DNA of 64,000 nucleotides, taken from the NCBI RefSeq assembly GCF_009852415.1, contig NZ_WOXS01000002.1, positions 4,132,001 to 4,196,000 of the forward strand, given 5' to 3'. This document shows, piece after piece, positions 1 to 8,066 of this stretch (the stretch's first letter is position 1; each line of letters begins with the position of its first letter). A program made the position numbers and the translations under genes. The notes under the pieces were generated by a model. That model had not been told where the DNA came from, searched no databases, and worked only from the letters and a program-made list of their open reading frames with translations. This DNA comes from Streptomyces sp. Tu 3180 (GTDB taxonomy: Bacteria; Actinomycetota; Actinomycetes; Streptomycetales; Streptomycetaceae).

Positions 1-644
1 AGGCCGCCCAGGACGTCTACCACCTGGACAAGGACGACCTGTACCTGGTCGGCACGTCCGAGGTGGCGCTCGCCGCGTACCACATGGACGAGATCATCGA
101 CGCCGACCGGCTGCCGCTGCGGTACGCGGGCTTCTCGCCCTGCTTCCGCCGCGAGGCCGGCTCGCACGGCAAGGACACCCGGGGCATCTTCCGCGTGCAC
201 CAGTTCGACAAGGTCGAGATGTTCTCGTACGTCGCCCCGGAGGACTCCCAGGCGGAGCACCAGCGGCTGCTGGAGTGGGAGAAGCAGTGGCTGACCTCGC
301 TGGAGCTGCCGTTCCGCGTGATCGACGTCGCCTCGGGCGACCTGGGCTCCTCCGCCGCGCGCAAGTACGACTGCGAGGCGTGGATCCCGACCCAGGGCAA
401 GTACCGCGAGCTGACCTCGACCTCGGACTGCACCGAGTTCCAGTCCCGCCGCCTGCAGATCCGCGTCCGTGACGGCAAGACGGTGCGCCCGCTGGCCACG
501 CTCAACGGCACCCTGTGCGCCGTACCGCGCACGATCGTGGCCATCCTGGAGAACCACCAGCAGGCCGACGGCTCGGTGCGCGTGCCCGAGGTGCTGCGCC
601 CCTACCTGGGCGGCCGGGAGATCCTGGAGCCGGTCGCCAAGTGA
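1..644 (+). CDS. serS: Seryl-tRNA synthetase, C-terminal part (5' truncated by window edge)
   Basis: Reading frame open from base 3 to the stop at 642-644, about 213 residues, so roughly the first half of the protein is missing. The enzyme charges tRNA-Ser with serine in the cytoplasm. Class II synthetase core motifs are visible: TSEVAL, then motif 2 around FSPCFRREAGSHGKDTRGIF, and motif 3 around TLNGTLCAVPRTIVAI near the C-terminus, followed by the ending GGREILEPVAK. The stop overlaps the GTG start of the next gene by four bases (GTGA), suggesting translational coupling. A tRNA-Ser gene lies about 0.8 kb downstream on the other strand. Confidence 0.97.
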   Translation, partial: AAQDVYHLDKDDLYLVGTSEVALAAYHMDEIIDADRLPLRYAGFSPCFRREAGSHGKDTRGIFRVHQFDKVEMFSYVAPEDSQAEHQRLLEWEKQWLTSLELPFRVIDVASGDLGSSAARKYDCEAWIPTQGKYRELTSTSDCTEFQSRRLQIRVRDGKTVRPLATLNGTLCAVPRTIVAILENHQQADGSVRVPEVLRPYLGGREILEPVAK

Positions 645-1453
645 GCACCGCCCCGTCGTCCTTCCCGTACCGGCTCGTCGCCACCGACCTCGACGGCACC
701 CTGCTGCGCGACGACCACTCGGTCTCCCGGCGCACCCGGGACGCGCTCGCCGCGGCCACCGCGGCGGGCGCCGCGCACATCGTCGTCACCGGCCGCGCGG
801 TGCCCTGGACCCGGCCCATACTCGACGACCTCGGCTACCGGGGCCTCGCCGTCTGCGGCCAGGGCGCCCAGGTGTACGACGCCGGGGCGCACCGCCTGCT
901 CACCTCGGTGACGCTGGACCGGCAGCTGGCCGGGGTGGCGCTGGCCAAGATCGAGGCGGAGGTCGGCCCGCTGCACCTGGCCGCGAGCCGCGACGGGCTG
1001 GACGGCGAGGTGCTGGTCGGTCCCGGTTACGAGGTCGTGGGCGGACTGCCCGCGACGCCGTTCACGGACGCGTCGGACCTGTGGACGGCGCCCCTGAACA
1101 AGCTGTACATCCAGCACCCGGACCTGACCTCCGACGAGCTCGCCGAGGCGGCCACCCGCACCGCGGGCGGTTTCGTCACGGTCACCATGGCGGGCGAGGG
1201 CATCGTCGAACTGCTCCCGCTCGGACTGTCCAAGGCGACGGGGCTGTCGCTGGCGGCACGCCGGCTGGGCGTGAAGGCGGCGGAGACGATCGCCTTCGGC
1301 GACATGCCCAACGACGTCCCGATGTTCGCCTGGGCCGCGCACGGCGTGGCCATGGCCAACGCCCACCAGGAACTGCGGGCGGTGGCCGACGAGGTGACGT
1401 CCTCCAACGAGGAGGACGGGATCGCGGTGGTGCTGGAGCGGTTGCTGGGCTGA
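641..1453 (+). CDS. HAD-superfamily (Cof-type) phosphatase
   Basis: 270 residues from the GTG at 641, which overlaps the serS stop. Motif I is DLDGTLLRDD near residue 15 (both catalytic Asp present). Motif IV is FGDMPNDVPMF near the C-terminus, and the C2-type cap lies between them. This is the Cof/YbiV-like class that dephosphorylates sugar phosphates or similar small metabolites; the substrate cannot be read from sequence. It resembles the HAD gene at 9669-10538, with the same motif I and IV wording, so the two look like paralogues. Probably cotranscribed with serS. Confidence 0.9.
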   Translation: MSTAPSSFPYRLVATDLDGTLLRDDHSVSRRTRDALAAATAAGAAHIVVTGRAVPWTRPILDDLGYRGLAVCGQGAQVYDAGAHRLLTSVTLDRQLAGVALAKIEAEVGPLHLAASRDGLDGEVLVGPGYEVVGGLPATPFTDASDLWTAPLNKLYIQHPDLTSDELAEAATRTAGGFVTVTMAGEGIVELLPLGLSKATGLSLAARRLGVKAAETIAFGDMPNDVPMFAWAAHGVAMANAHQELRAVADEVTSSNEEDGIAVVLERLLG

Positions 1454-1463
1454 GGCGCCCAGC
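1444..1463. terminator. Short inverted repeat after the HAD gene
   Basis: GCTGGGC and GCCCAGC separated by six bases span the stop codon of the HAD gene, just before the convergent tRNA gene. It could be a weak bidirectional terminator. There is no U tract. Confidence 0.3.
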
Positions 1464-1467
1464 GGCT

Positions 1468-1555
<88 letters not shown>

Positions 1556-1826
1556 GGGTGGGCGGCCCACGCGCCTCACCGCGCGTGCTCGAAGCGGCCG
1601 CCCCGGGCAGCTCCCCGTGCGGGGCGGACTCGACGGAGGAGTGAGGACTGCTCCGGAGCCCGCCGCGGGCTGCCCTGACGGGAGCGGAACGTACTGCCGT
1701 GCACGGACACCGTCCCGCTCCTCTCCCCGACCACGGCACCGGGCGTTCCCGGCGGTGCGGACACGTCCACTCTGCCCGCCGGGTGCCCGGGCCGCCACCG
1801 AATTGATCCGGGTCGCCGCGTCCTCG

Positions 1827-2546
1827 TCACTCCTCGCCGGCGAGCGTCAGCGTGCGCAGCTTCCGGCCGGCGTACCAGGTGGCCAGGACGGTGACCGCCG
1901 CGAGCAGGATCGTCGCGGTCGTCAGGCCGACGTCCGAGGTGACCAGGTCGCCGCCGGAGACCTTCTGGGCCACGGCCAGCGACCACTGCTGGACGCTCAG
2001 CGTGCGCGCGCCGGGCACCAGGGAGCCGAACAGGGCCTCCCAGACCAGGGCGTAGACCAGGCCGAACACCACCGCGTGCCGGGAGACCGTGCCGAGCAGC
2101 AGGAAGAGCGCCGCGTACGCGATGGAGGCGACCAACGCGGCCACGGTGTAGGCGACGGCGACCTGCTGGCCGTTGCCGTTCAGGACGAAGCCCGCGATCA
2201 GCGTGGGCACCGCCGAGAACACCATGGTCACGGCGATCGCGACGATCAGCTTGGTGTAGATGATCGTCGGCCGCTTGATCGGCTTGGACAGCAGGTACAC
2301 CACCGAGCCGTCGTCGATCTCGGGACCGATGGCGCCGGTGCCCGCGATGACGCCGATGATCGGCACCATGGTGGCGAGCGCGAACCCGCCGAGGACGTCG
2401 GCCGCGGTCTGGTCGTCGGCGCCGCTGAGGGCGCGCACCGCCAGGGAGATCGCGACCAGCAGCAGGGGCAGCGCGCCCAGGATGAGGGCCCGGCGACGGC
2501 CGAGCAGGGCCCGGTAGGTGAGCCGGGCGACTGTGGGGTCGTACAT
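1827..2546 (-). CDS. ABC transporter permease (ABC-2 type, second copy)
   Basis: 239 residues from ATG at 2546, preceded by a good AGGAGG. An upstream in-frame extension exists but would lie inside the preceding gene. About six hydrophobic segments follow a short basic N-terminus (MYDPTVARLTYRALLGRRR). The motif EIDDGSVVYLLSKPI is typical of ABC-2 permeases of the NosY/YhaP type, which work with one ATPase. The ATPase gene ends ten bases upstream, so the two form an exporter pair. The substrate is unknown. Last gene of the four-gene minus-strand operon. Confidence 0.85.
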   Translation of the reverse strand: MYDPTVARLTYRALLGRRRALILGALPLLLVAISLAVRALSGADDQTAADVLGGFALATMVPIIGVIAGTGAIGPEIDDGSVVYLLSKPIKRPTIIYTKLIVAIAVTMVFSAVPTLIAGFVLNGNGQQVAVAYTVAALVASIAYAALFLLLGTVSRHAVVFGLVYALVWEALFGSLVPGARTLSVQQWSLAVAQKVSGGDLVTSDVGLTTATILLAAVTVLATWYAGRKLRTLTLAGEE

Positions 2547-2556
2547 CTTGGGCCTC

Positions 2557-3468
2557 CTACGCCGCGACCAGGTACGAGAAGACGGACTCGAGGGACTCGT
2601 CGGACGGCGAGACCGTGAGCAGGCGGATGCCGTGTTCCTTCGCGACCCTCGGCAGCAGGGCCGTGAAGCGGCCGAAGTCGACGGCCTGGATGCGCAGGGC
2701 ACCCTCCGCCACGTCCACCTCGATGCCGGACGTGGACGGGTCGGCGATCAGCGCGGCCGCGAGGGCGCGGTCGTCGCTGGAGCGCACCAGGTAGCGGTGC
2801 GGGCGGTCCGTCATCAGGCGGCGGATCCGGCGGAAGTCACCGCTGGCCGCGTGCCGGCCGGCGACGACGACCTCGATGTGCCGGGCGAGTTGCTCGACCT
2901 CTTCGAGGATGTGGGAGGAGAACAGCACGGTGCGGCCCTCGTCGCCCATGCGCCGCAGCAGGTCCATCAGCTGCATGCGCTGGCGCGGGTCCATGCCGTT
3001 GAACGGCTCGTCCAGCAGGAGCAGCGACGGCTGGTGGACCAGCGCGGAGGCCATCTTCACGCGCTGGCGCATGCCCTTGGAGTACGTGGCGATCTTCCGG
3101 TCCTGCGCGTACTCCATCTCCACGGTCGCCAGGGCCTGCTGGGCGGCCTTGGCGCCCAGGCCGTGCAGTTCGGCGTTGGCGAGGACGAACTCGCGGCCGG
3201 TGAGGAAGTCGTACATCGCCTCGCGCTCGGGGACGATGCCGATGTGCCGGTAGACGGCCTCGTTGCGCCACACCTGCTGCCCGTCGAGGGTGACGGTGCC
3301 GGTGGAGGGGGCGAGGAAGCCGCCCATCATGTTGATGAGGGTGGACTTCCCGGCGCCGTTGGGGCCGAGCAGGCCGGTGACGCCCGGGCCGACGGTCATC
3401 GTGATGTCGTTGACGGCGACCACGTTGCCGAACCAGCGGGAGACGTGGTCGATGTTGAGCGTGGTCAC
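2557..3468 (-). CDS. ABC transporter ATP-binding protein
   Basis: 303 residues from the GTG at 3468, which overlaps the stop of the preceding permease by four bases. Walker A is GPNGAGKSTLI near residue 40. The signature region is YSKGMRQRVKMA, Walker B is LLLLDEPFNGMDP, and the switch His is in SSHILEEV. The C-terminal extension of about 90 residues resembles the CcmA/NatA-type exporters. It energises the permease at 1827-2546 and possibly also the one at 3465-4379. Its strong similarity to the ATPase at 4369-5331 points to an internal duplication of an ATPase-permease pair. Confidence 0.9.
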   Translation of the reverse strand: MTTLNIDHVSRWFGNVVAVNDITMTVGPGVTGLLGPNGAGKSTLINMMGGFLAPSTGTVTLDGQQVWRNEAVYRHIGIVPEREAMYDFLTGREFVLANAELHGLGAKAAQQALATVEMEYAQDRKIATYSKGMRQRVKMASALVHQPSLLLLDEPFNGMDPRQRMQLMDLLRRMGDEGRTVLFSSHILEEVEQLARHIEVVVAGRHAASGDFRRIRRLMTDRPHRYLVRSSDDRALAAALIADPSTSGIEVDVAEGALRIQAVDFGRFTALLPRVAKEHGIRLLTVSPSDESLESVFSYLVAA

Positions 3469-4379
3469 AGTCCCACCTTCTTGTAACGCCGCATCAGGAG
3501 GCCGTGGCTGGCGGCGATCAGGCCGAGGCTGAAGAGGACGTAGACCACGCCCTCGGCGTTGCCCGGGCCCACTCCGCCGGGGAAGGCGGAGCTCGCGCCC
3601 AGGAAGGCGGACTGCACGCCGTCGATGAGGGTGATCGGCGAGAACAGGCCGATCCAGACGATGGCGTCGTCGCTGCCCTGGGCGTCCGCGATCGCCTGGA
3701 GGGTGGAGACCGCGCCGTAGGAGATGGTCAGGACGGCGATCACGGCCGCGATGCCGAAGCCGCGGCGCGGGGTGACCGACGCGATGACCAGGCCGATGCC
3801 GGCGAAGAGCAGCGAGAGCAGTGCCACGGAGACGAGTCCCTGTGCGAATCCCTTGGTCTGGTCGGAGAAGTCGAGCTTGGCCAGCAGCGCGCCGATGTAC
3901 AGGACCAGCAGGGGAGCGGCGGTGAGGATGAACAGCGCCGAGGCCAGTGCCGCGAACTTGGCGCGCACGTAGTCGGCCGTCTCGATGGGCCGCGAGAAGT
4001 ACAGCGGCACGGTTTTGAAGCGCAGGTCGCGCGAGACGGACTGCGGGGCCTGCGAGGCGACGTACAGGCTGATGACGGCCTGCATGACGATCGCGTAGCG
4101 CGTGTAGTCGAGGGGCAGGTCGTTGGCCTTGGTGGCGACCGCGACGGCCACCATGATGGTGGCGGGCACGCACATCACCACGAACAGCAGCATCGGCAGC
4201 ACCTTGGACTTCACCGAGCGGCCGAGGCCGTAGGAGCCGCGCAGGGACTGCGAGTACAGCGAGAGCCTGGCGTAGGCGCGGCCGAGGCGGGGGCCGTCGT
4301 AGGAGCGGTAGCCGATGTTGTGGATACGGGTGTCACCCGGCGCGGTGACCGGTGTCCGCGTGGACTGCTCAGCCGCCAT
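3465..4379 (-). CDS. ABC transporter permease (ABC-2 type, first copy)
   Basis: 304 residues from ATG at 4379, with about six transmembrane segments after a hydrophilic N-terminus of some 60 residues. The segment DLRFKTVPLYFSRPIETADY matches the cytosolic loop of ABC-2 permeases, where the second copy has EIDDGSVVYLLSKPI. The gene overlaps both neighbours: its start lies 11 bases inside the upstream ATPase gene and its end overlaps the next ATPase by four bases. All four genes are therefore very likely cotranslated from one mRNA. Confidence 0.87.
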   Translation of the reverse strand: MAAEQSTRTPVTAPGDTRIHNIGYRSYDGPRLGRAYARLSLYSQSLRGSYGLGRSVKSKVLPMLLFVVMCVPATIMVAVAVATKANDLPLDYTRYAIVMQAVISLYVASQAPQSVSRDLRFKTVPLYFSRPIETADYVRAKFAALASALFILTAAPLLVLYIGALLAKLDFSDQTKGFAQGLVSVALLSLLFAGIGLVIASVTPRRGFGIAAVIAVLTISYGAVSTLQAIADAQGSDDAIVWIGLFSPITLIDGVQSAFLGASSAFPGGVGPGNAEGVVYVLFSLGLIAASHGLLMRRYKKVGL

Positions 4380-5331
4380 GACCGACCGCCTCCTTCCGCT
4401 GCTCGTCGTTGTCCTTGAAGACCTCGGAGATGTGGTGCCGGCGCTGCTCCATGCGCACCAGGCCGAGGCCGAGGTCGGCGATGACGTCCCGGACCAGGTC
4501 GTAGGTCTCCTCGCCCCGCGCGGTGAGCAGCAGGACGTGGCCCGCGCCCGGCAGTCCGCTGCCGTCCTCGGCGGTCACCCCGCGCGCGTGCAGCGCGTCG
4601 CGCACCGCGCGGGTGCCGTCCGGGTGCTCGTCGGTGTCGGTGACCTCGATGGCGAGGGTCGTGGTGGTCTGGGTGAAGTCCGTGGTGGAGCTGGAGCGCA
4701 GCAGCTTGCCGCCGTCGACGACGACGACGTGGTCGCAGGTGCGCTCCAGTTCGCCCAGGAGGTGCGAGGTGACCAGGACCGAGATGCCGAAGTCGGTGTG
4801 GATCCGGCGGATCAGGCCGAGCATCTCGTCGCGGCCGACCGGGTCGAGGCCGTTGGTCGGCTCGTCCAGGAAGACCAGCTGCGGGTCGTGCACGAGGGCC
4901 TGCGCGAGCTTCACGCGCTGCTTCATGCCGGTGGAGTAGCCTCCGATGGGGCGGTAGCGCTCCTCGTACAGGCCGACGTGGCGCAGCGTGTCCGCGGTGC
5001 GTTCGCGCGCCGCGGCGGGCGGCAGGCCGGACATGCGCGCCATGTGGACGACGAACTCGGTGGCCGAGACGTCCGGCGGCAGGCAGTCGTGCTCCGGCAT
5101 GTAGCCGACCCGTTCGCGGATGGTGGCGCCCTCGGTGGCGACGTCGAGGCCGAGCACTTCGGCGCGGCCCTCGGTGGCGGGGGACAGACCCAGCAGGATC
5201 TTGATCAGTGTGGACTTGCCGGCTCCGTTGGCTCCGACGAGTCCGGTCACACCGGGTCCGACGTCCACGGAGAGCCGGTCAAGCGCGGTCACCCGGGGGA
5301 ACCGCTTGCTCAGGCTTTCGGTCGCGATCAC
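4369..5331 (-). CDS. ABC transporter ATP-binding protein (first gene of operon)
   Basis: About 320 residues. I chose the GTG at 5331 because GAGGA sits seven bases upstream; a GTG at 5337 is possible. Walker A is GANGAGKSTLIKILLG, the signature region is YSTGMKQRVKLAQAL, Walker B is LVFLDEPTNGLDP, and the switch His is in TSHLLGEL. A C-terminal regulatory extension follows, as in drug or antibiotic exporters of the DrrA type. It is the promoter-proximal gene of the ABC operon and is divergent from the hydrolase-SDR fusion. Substrate unknown. Confidence 0.88.
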   Translation of the reverse strand: MIATESLSKRFPRVTALDRLSVDVGPGVTGLVGANGAGKSTLIKILLGLSPATEGRAEVLGLDVATEGATIRERVGYMPEHDCLPPDVSATEFVVHMARMSGLPPAAARERTADTLRHVGLYEERYRPIGGYSTGMKQRVKLAQALVHDPQLVFLDEPTNGLDPVGRDEMLGLIRRIHTDFGISVLVTSHLLGELERTCDHVVVVDGGKLLRSSSTTDFTQTTTTLAIEVTDTDEHPDGTRAVRDALHARGVTAEDGSGLPGAGHVLLLTARGEETYDLVRDVIADLGLGLVRMEQRRHHISEVFKDNDEQRKEAVGHGG

Positions 5332-5462
5332 AGTCACGTCCTCGACGGTAGTGACCCTCGCCACCCCGGTCGTCAGACCGGAGAGCCGTCTTGGGGTCCC
5401 CCTGGAGTCGTACGAGCCCGTAGGGGGTCCGCCCGGGAGCCGGTCGTCCACGGGCCGGGAAG

Positions 5463-5585
5463 CACGGGCCGGGGGCGGACCGCGGCACACGGGCCGGGGG
5501 CGGACCGCGGCACACGGGCCGGGGGCGGACCGCGGCACACGGGCCGGGGCGGCCGCGGAGCACGGGCCGGGGGGCGGACCGCGAG
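5463..5585. repeat. GC-rich tandem repeat, about 5 copies of a 25-bp unit
   Basis: Three perfect 25-bp copies start at 5463, 5488 and 5513 (unit begins CACGGGCCGGGGGCGGACCG). A shortened copy of about 23 bp starts at 5538 and a variant of about 25 bp at 5561. A partial copy precedes the array near 5450. It sits between two divergent promoters, so copy-number change could alter promoter spacing or DNA bending. Confidence 0.85.
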
Positions 5586-5591
5586 GCACTA

Positions 5592-5619
5592 TTGACGACC
5601 GGTCTAACAACTGCCACAT
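5592..5619 (+). promoter_or_regulatory. Candidate promoter for the hydrolase-SDR gene
   Basis: TTGACG at 5592-5597 followed after about 17 bases by CACATT. If used, transcription would start at or just before the GTG at 5628, giving an almost leaderless mRNA. The -10 match is weak. Confidence 0.3.
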
Positions 5620-5636
5620 TCGCCGGTGTGACCGGG

Positions 5637-7385
5637 ATGAGAGGCGCGCGGGAGCGCCGGGTGCGCACGGGCGGGGTCGAGTTGTGCGTCGCCGAGATGG
5701 GCGAGCCGGGGCGGCCGACGGTCGTCCTGGTGCACGGCTACCCGGACAGCAAGGAGGTGTGGTCCGAGGTCGCGCCGCGCCTCGCCGAACGCTTCCACGT
5801 CGTGGCGTACGACGTCCGGGGCCACGGTCGCTCCACGGCTCCGCGGCCGCTGCGGGGCGGGTTCACCCTGGAGAAGCTGACCGACGACTTCCTGGCCGTC
5901 GCGGACGCGGTCAGCCCGGACCGGCCGGTGCACCTGGTGGGGCACGACTGGGGCTCGGTGCAGTCCTGGGAGTTCGTCACGGTGGCCCGTACCGAGGGGC
6001 GGATCGCCTCCTTCACCTCGATGTCCGGGCCGTCCCTGGACCACCTCGGGCACTGGATCGACCGCCGTCTGAGGCGCCCCACCCCGCGCCGGGTCGGCCA
6101 GCTGCTCGGCCAGGGCGCCCGGTCCTGGTACGTGTACCTGCTGCACACGCCGGCGCTGCCCGAGGCCGCCTGGCGCGGCCCGCTCGGCAGGCTCTGGCCG
6201 CGCGTCCTGGAGCACGCGGAGAAGGTCCCCGGCGGCGACTATCCGACCTCGTCCCTGCCCTCGGACGCGGCGCACGGGGCCTGGCTCTACCGGGACAACG
6301 TACGGCCCCGGCTGCGCCGTCCCCGTGCGGACGCCTACGCCCACGTGCCCGTGCAGCTCGTCACGCCCCTGGGGGACGCGTTCCTCTCGCAGCGGCTCCA
6401 CGACGGACTGGAGCAGTGGGCCCCGCAGCTGACGCGGCGGACGCTGCCGGCCAAGCACTGGGTGCCGCGCACCCGCCCCGACCAGCTGGCGACGTGGATC
6501 ACCGACTTCGTGACGTCCGTGGAGGACGGCCGGACCCGGGCGGCCGCCCCGGGCCGCCACGCCGACCGCTTCGGCGGGCAGCTCGTCCTGGTCACCGGGG
6601 CGGGCGGCGGCATCGGACGGGCGACGGCGCTCGCCTTCGCCGGGGCGGGCGCGCGCGTGGTGGCCGCCGACCGGGACACCGAGGCCGCGGTCCGCACCGC
6701 CGACGAGGCCCGCCGGGCCGGGGCGCCGGCGGCCTGGGCGGAGACGGTGGACGTCTCCGACGAACGGGCCATGGAGAGGTTCGCCGAGCGGGTCACCGCC
6801 GAGTACGGCGTGGTGGACGTCCTGGTGAACAACGCCGGCATCGGCCTGGGCGGCTCCTTCTTCGACACCACTCCGGAGGAGTGGCGGAAGGTCCTCGACG
6901 TCAACCTGTGGGGCGTCATCCACGGCTGCCGGCTCTTCGGGAGGCGCATGGCCGAGCGCGGGCAGGGCGGTCACATCGTCAACGTCGCCTCCGCGGCGGC
7001 GTTCCTGCCGTCCAGGGCGCTGCCCGCCTACGGCACGTCCAAGGCGGCGGTGCTGATGCTGAGCGAGTGCCTGCGCGCGGAGCTGGCGGGCCGGGGGATC
7101 GGCGTGACGGCGGTGTGCCCCGGGTTCGTCAGCACCGGCATCACCGCCACCGCGCGCTTCGCGGGCACGGACGCCGAGGAGGAGCGGCGTCTGCGGCGGC
7201 GGGCGGCCCGGCTCTACGGTCTGCGGAACTACCCGCCGGAGAAGGTCGCCGCCGCGATCCTGCGCGCGGTGGTGCGCGACGAGGCGGTGGTGCCGGTCAC
7301 CCCGGAGGCGCGGACGGCGTACGCGCTGTCGCGGTGGATGCCGGGTGCGCTGCGGAGGATCGCGCGGGTGAAGCCCTCGGTGTGA
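5637..7385 (+). CDS. Alpha/beta hydrolase fused to short-chain dehydrogenase (EphD-like)
   Basis: About 582 residues from ATG at 5637; GTG 5628 and TTG 5592 are in frame. The N-terminal half (about residues 10-290) is an alpha/beta hydrolase: oxyanion region HGYPDS, nucleophile motif GHDWGS (Asp nucleophile, as in epoxide hydrolases), and a His near AKHWVP. The C-terminal half (about 310-580) is a classical SDR: cofactor motif TGAGGGIGRA, NNAG, and catalytic YxxxK in YGTSK. This two-domain order is that of mycobacterial EphD, an epoxide hydrolase-dehydrogenase. The substrate here is unknown, since Streptomyces lacks mycolic acids. Both catalytic sites look intact. Confidence 0.85.
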   Translation: MRGARERRVRTGGVELCVAEMGEPGRPTVVLVHGYPDSKEVWSEVAPRLAERFHVVAYDVRGHGRSTAPRPLRGGFTLEKLTDDFLAVADAVSPDRPVHLVGHDWGSVQSWEFVTVARTEGRIASFTSMSGPSLDHLGHWIDRRLRRPTPRRVGQLLGQGARSWYVYLLHTPALPEAAWRGPLGRLWPRVLEHAEKVPGGDYPTSSLPSDAAHGAWLYRDNVRPRLRRPRADAYAHVPVQLVTPLGDAFLSQRLHDGLEQWAPQLTRRTLPAKHWVPRTRPDQLATWITDFVTSVEDGRTRAAAPGRHADRFGGQLVLVTGAGGGIGRATALAFAGAGARVVAADRDTEAAVRTADEARRAGAPAAWAETVDVSDERAMERFAERVTAEYGVVDVLVNNAGIGLGGSFFDTTPEEWRKVLDVNLWGVIHGCRLFGRRMAERGQGGHIVNVASAAAFLPSRALPAYGTSKAAVLMLSECLRAELAGRGIGVTAVCPGFVSTGITATARFAGTDAEEERRLRRRAARLYGLRNYPPEKVAAAILRAVVRDEAVVPVTPEARTAYALSRWMPGALRRIARVKPSV

Positions 7386-7400
7386 GCCCGGGCGGGCCGG

Positions 7401-7469
7401 TTGTCCACAGGTCCTGCCAACTCTCCTGTGGATAAACGCACTTGGTTGTGGATCAAACCTGGTGGACAA
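7401..7469. promoter_or_regulatory. Cluster of four DnaA boxes
   Basis: Within 69 bases of intergenic DNA: TTGTCCACA at 7401-7409 (plus strand), TGTGGATAA at 7427-7435 (reverse of TTATCCACA), TGTGGATCA at 7447-7455, and GGTGGACAA at 7461-7469 (reverse of TTGTCCACC). The first is the Streptomyces-preferred DnaA box and the second the classic E. coli R1 box. The last three share one orientation and start 20 and 14 bases apart. Confidence 0.75.
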
Positions 7470-7511
7470 AATCCGTCGCGTGATTCACGTCTCTCCCGGC
7501 AGGCTGGCGGA

Positions 7512-8060
7512 ATGGACGAAAGACGCACCGTGAAGGTGTCGAAGTACCTCGCCAGGCATCTGCGCCACCGGCCGGAGCGGATCGGGCTCATGCTCGACGA
7601 GGGCGGCTGGGTGGAGATCGACACGCTGATCGCGGCGGCGGCCGCACACGGCTTCCCCCTCACCCGGGAGGAACTGGACCACGTCGTCGCCGTCAATGAC
7701 AAGCGGCGCTTCGCCGTCGAGGGCACCCGGATCCGCGCCAGCCAGGGCCACACCGTCGCGGTCGACCTCGGACTGCCGCCGGCCACGCCACCGCCGCACC
7801 TGTACCACGGCACCGTCGCCGGCAACCTGGACGCGATCCGCGCCGAGGGGCTGCGGCCCATGGACCGGCACGACGTGCACCTCTCCGCCGACCGCGAGAC
7901 GGCGACCCGCGTGGGCGCCCGTCGCGGCCGCCCGGTCGTGCTGTCCGTGGACGCGGCCGCCATGCACCGCGACGGCCACGTCTTCCGGGTGAGCGCCAAC
8001 GGCGTGTGGCTGACCCGGGCCGTGCCCGCTCGGTATCTGCGGTTTCCCGGCAGCCGCTGA
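7512..8060 (+). CDS. kptA: RNA 2'-phosphotransferase (KptA/Tpt1 family)
   Basis: 182 residues from ATG at 7512, the normal family length. Family motifs are visible: VSKYLARHLRHRPERIGL at the N-terminus, VNDKRRF near residue 60, LYHGT, and VHLS, which form the NAD-binding ADP-ribosyltransferase-like fold. In eukaryotes Tpt1 removes the 2'-phosphate left at the tRNA splice junction, using NAD. Bacteria lack that splicing pathway, so the role here is unclear. The DnaA-box cluster lies directly upstream. Followed six bases later by the next gene. Confidence 0.92.
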   Translation: MDERRTVKVSKYLARHLRHRPERIGLMLDEGGWVEIDTLIAAAAAHGFPLTREELDHVVAVNDKRRFAVEGTRIRASQGHTVAVDLGLPPATPPPHLYHGTVAGNLDAIRAEGLRPMDRHDVHLSADRETATRVGARRGRPVVLSVDAAAMHRDGHVFRVSANGVWLTRAVPARYLRFPGSR

Positions 8061-8066
8061 GGACGC

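Larger units (their letters stand above)
5332..5636. other. Divergent intergenic region
   Basis: About 305 bases between the ABC operon and the hydrolase-SDR gene. The middle is filled by a short GC-rich tandem repeat (separate entry). The right end holds a TTGACG box that may be a -35 element. No gene or RNA is visible. Confidence 0.6.

Noticed and set aside
5463..5585. Short repeat array as a CRISPR
   Set aside because: Units are contiguous with no spacers, and there are no cas genes in the window.
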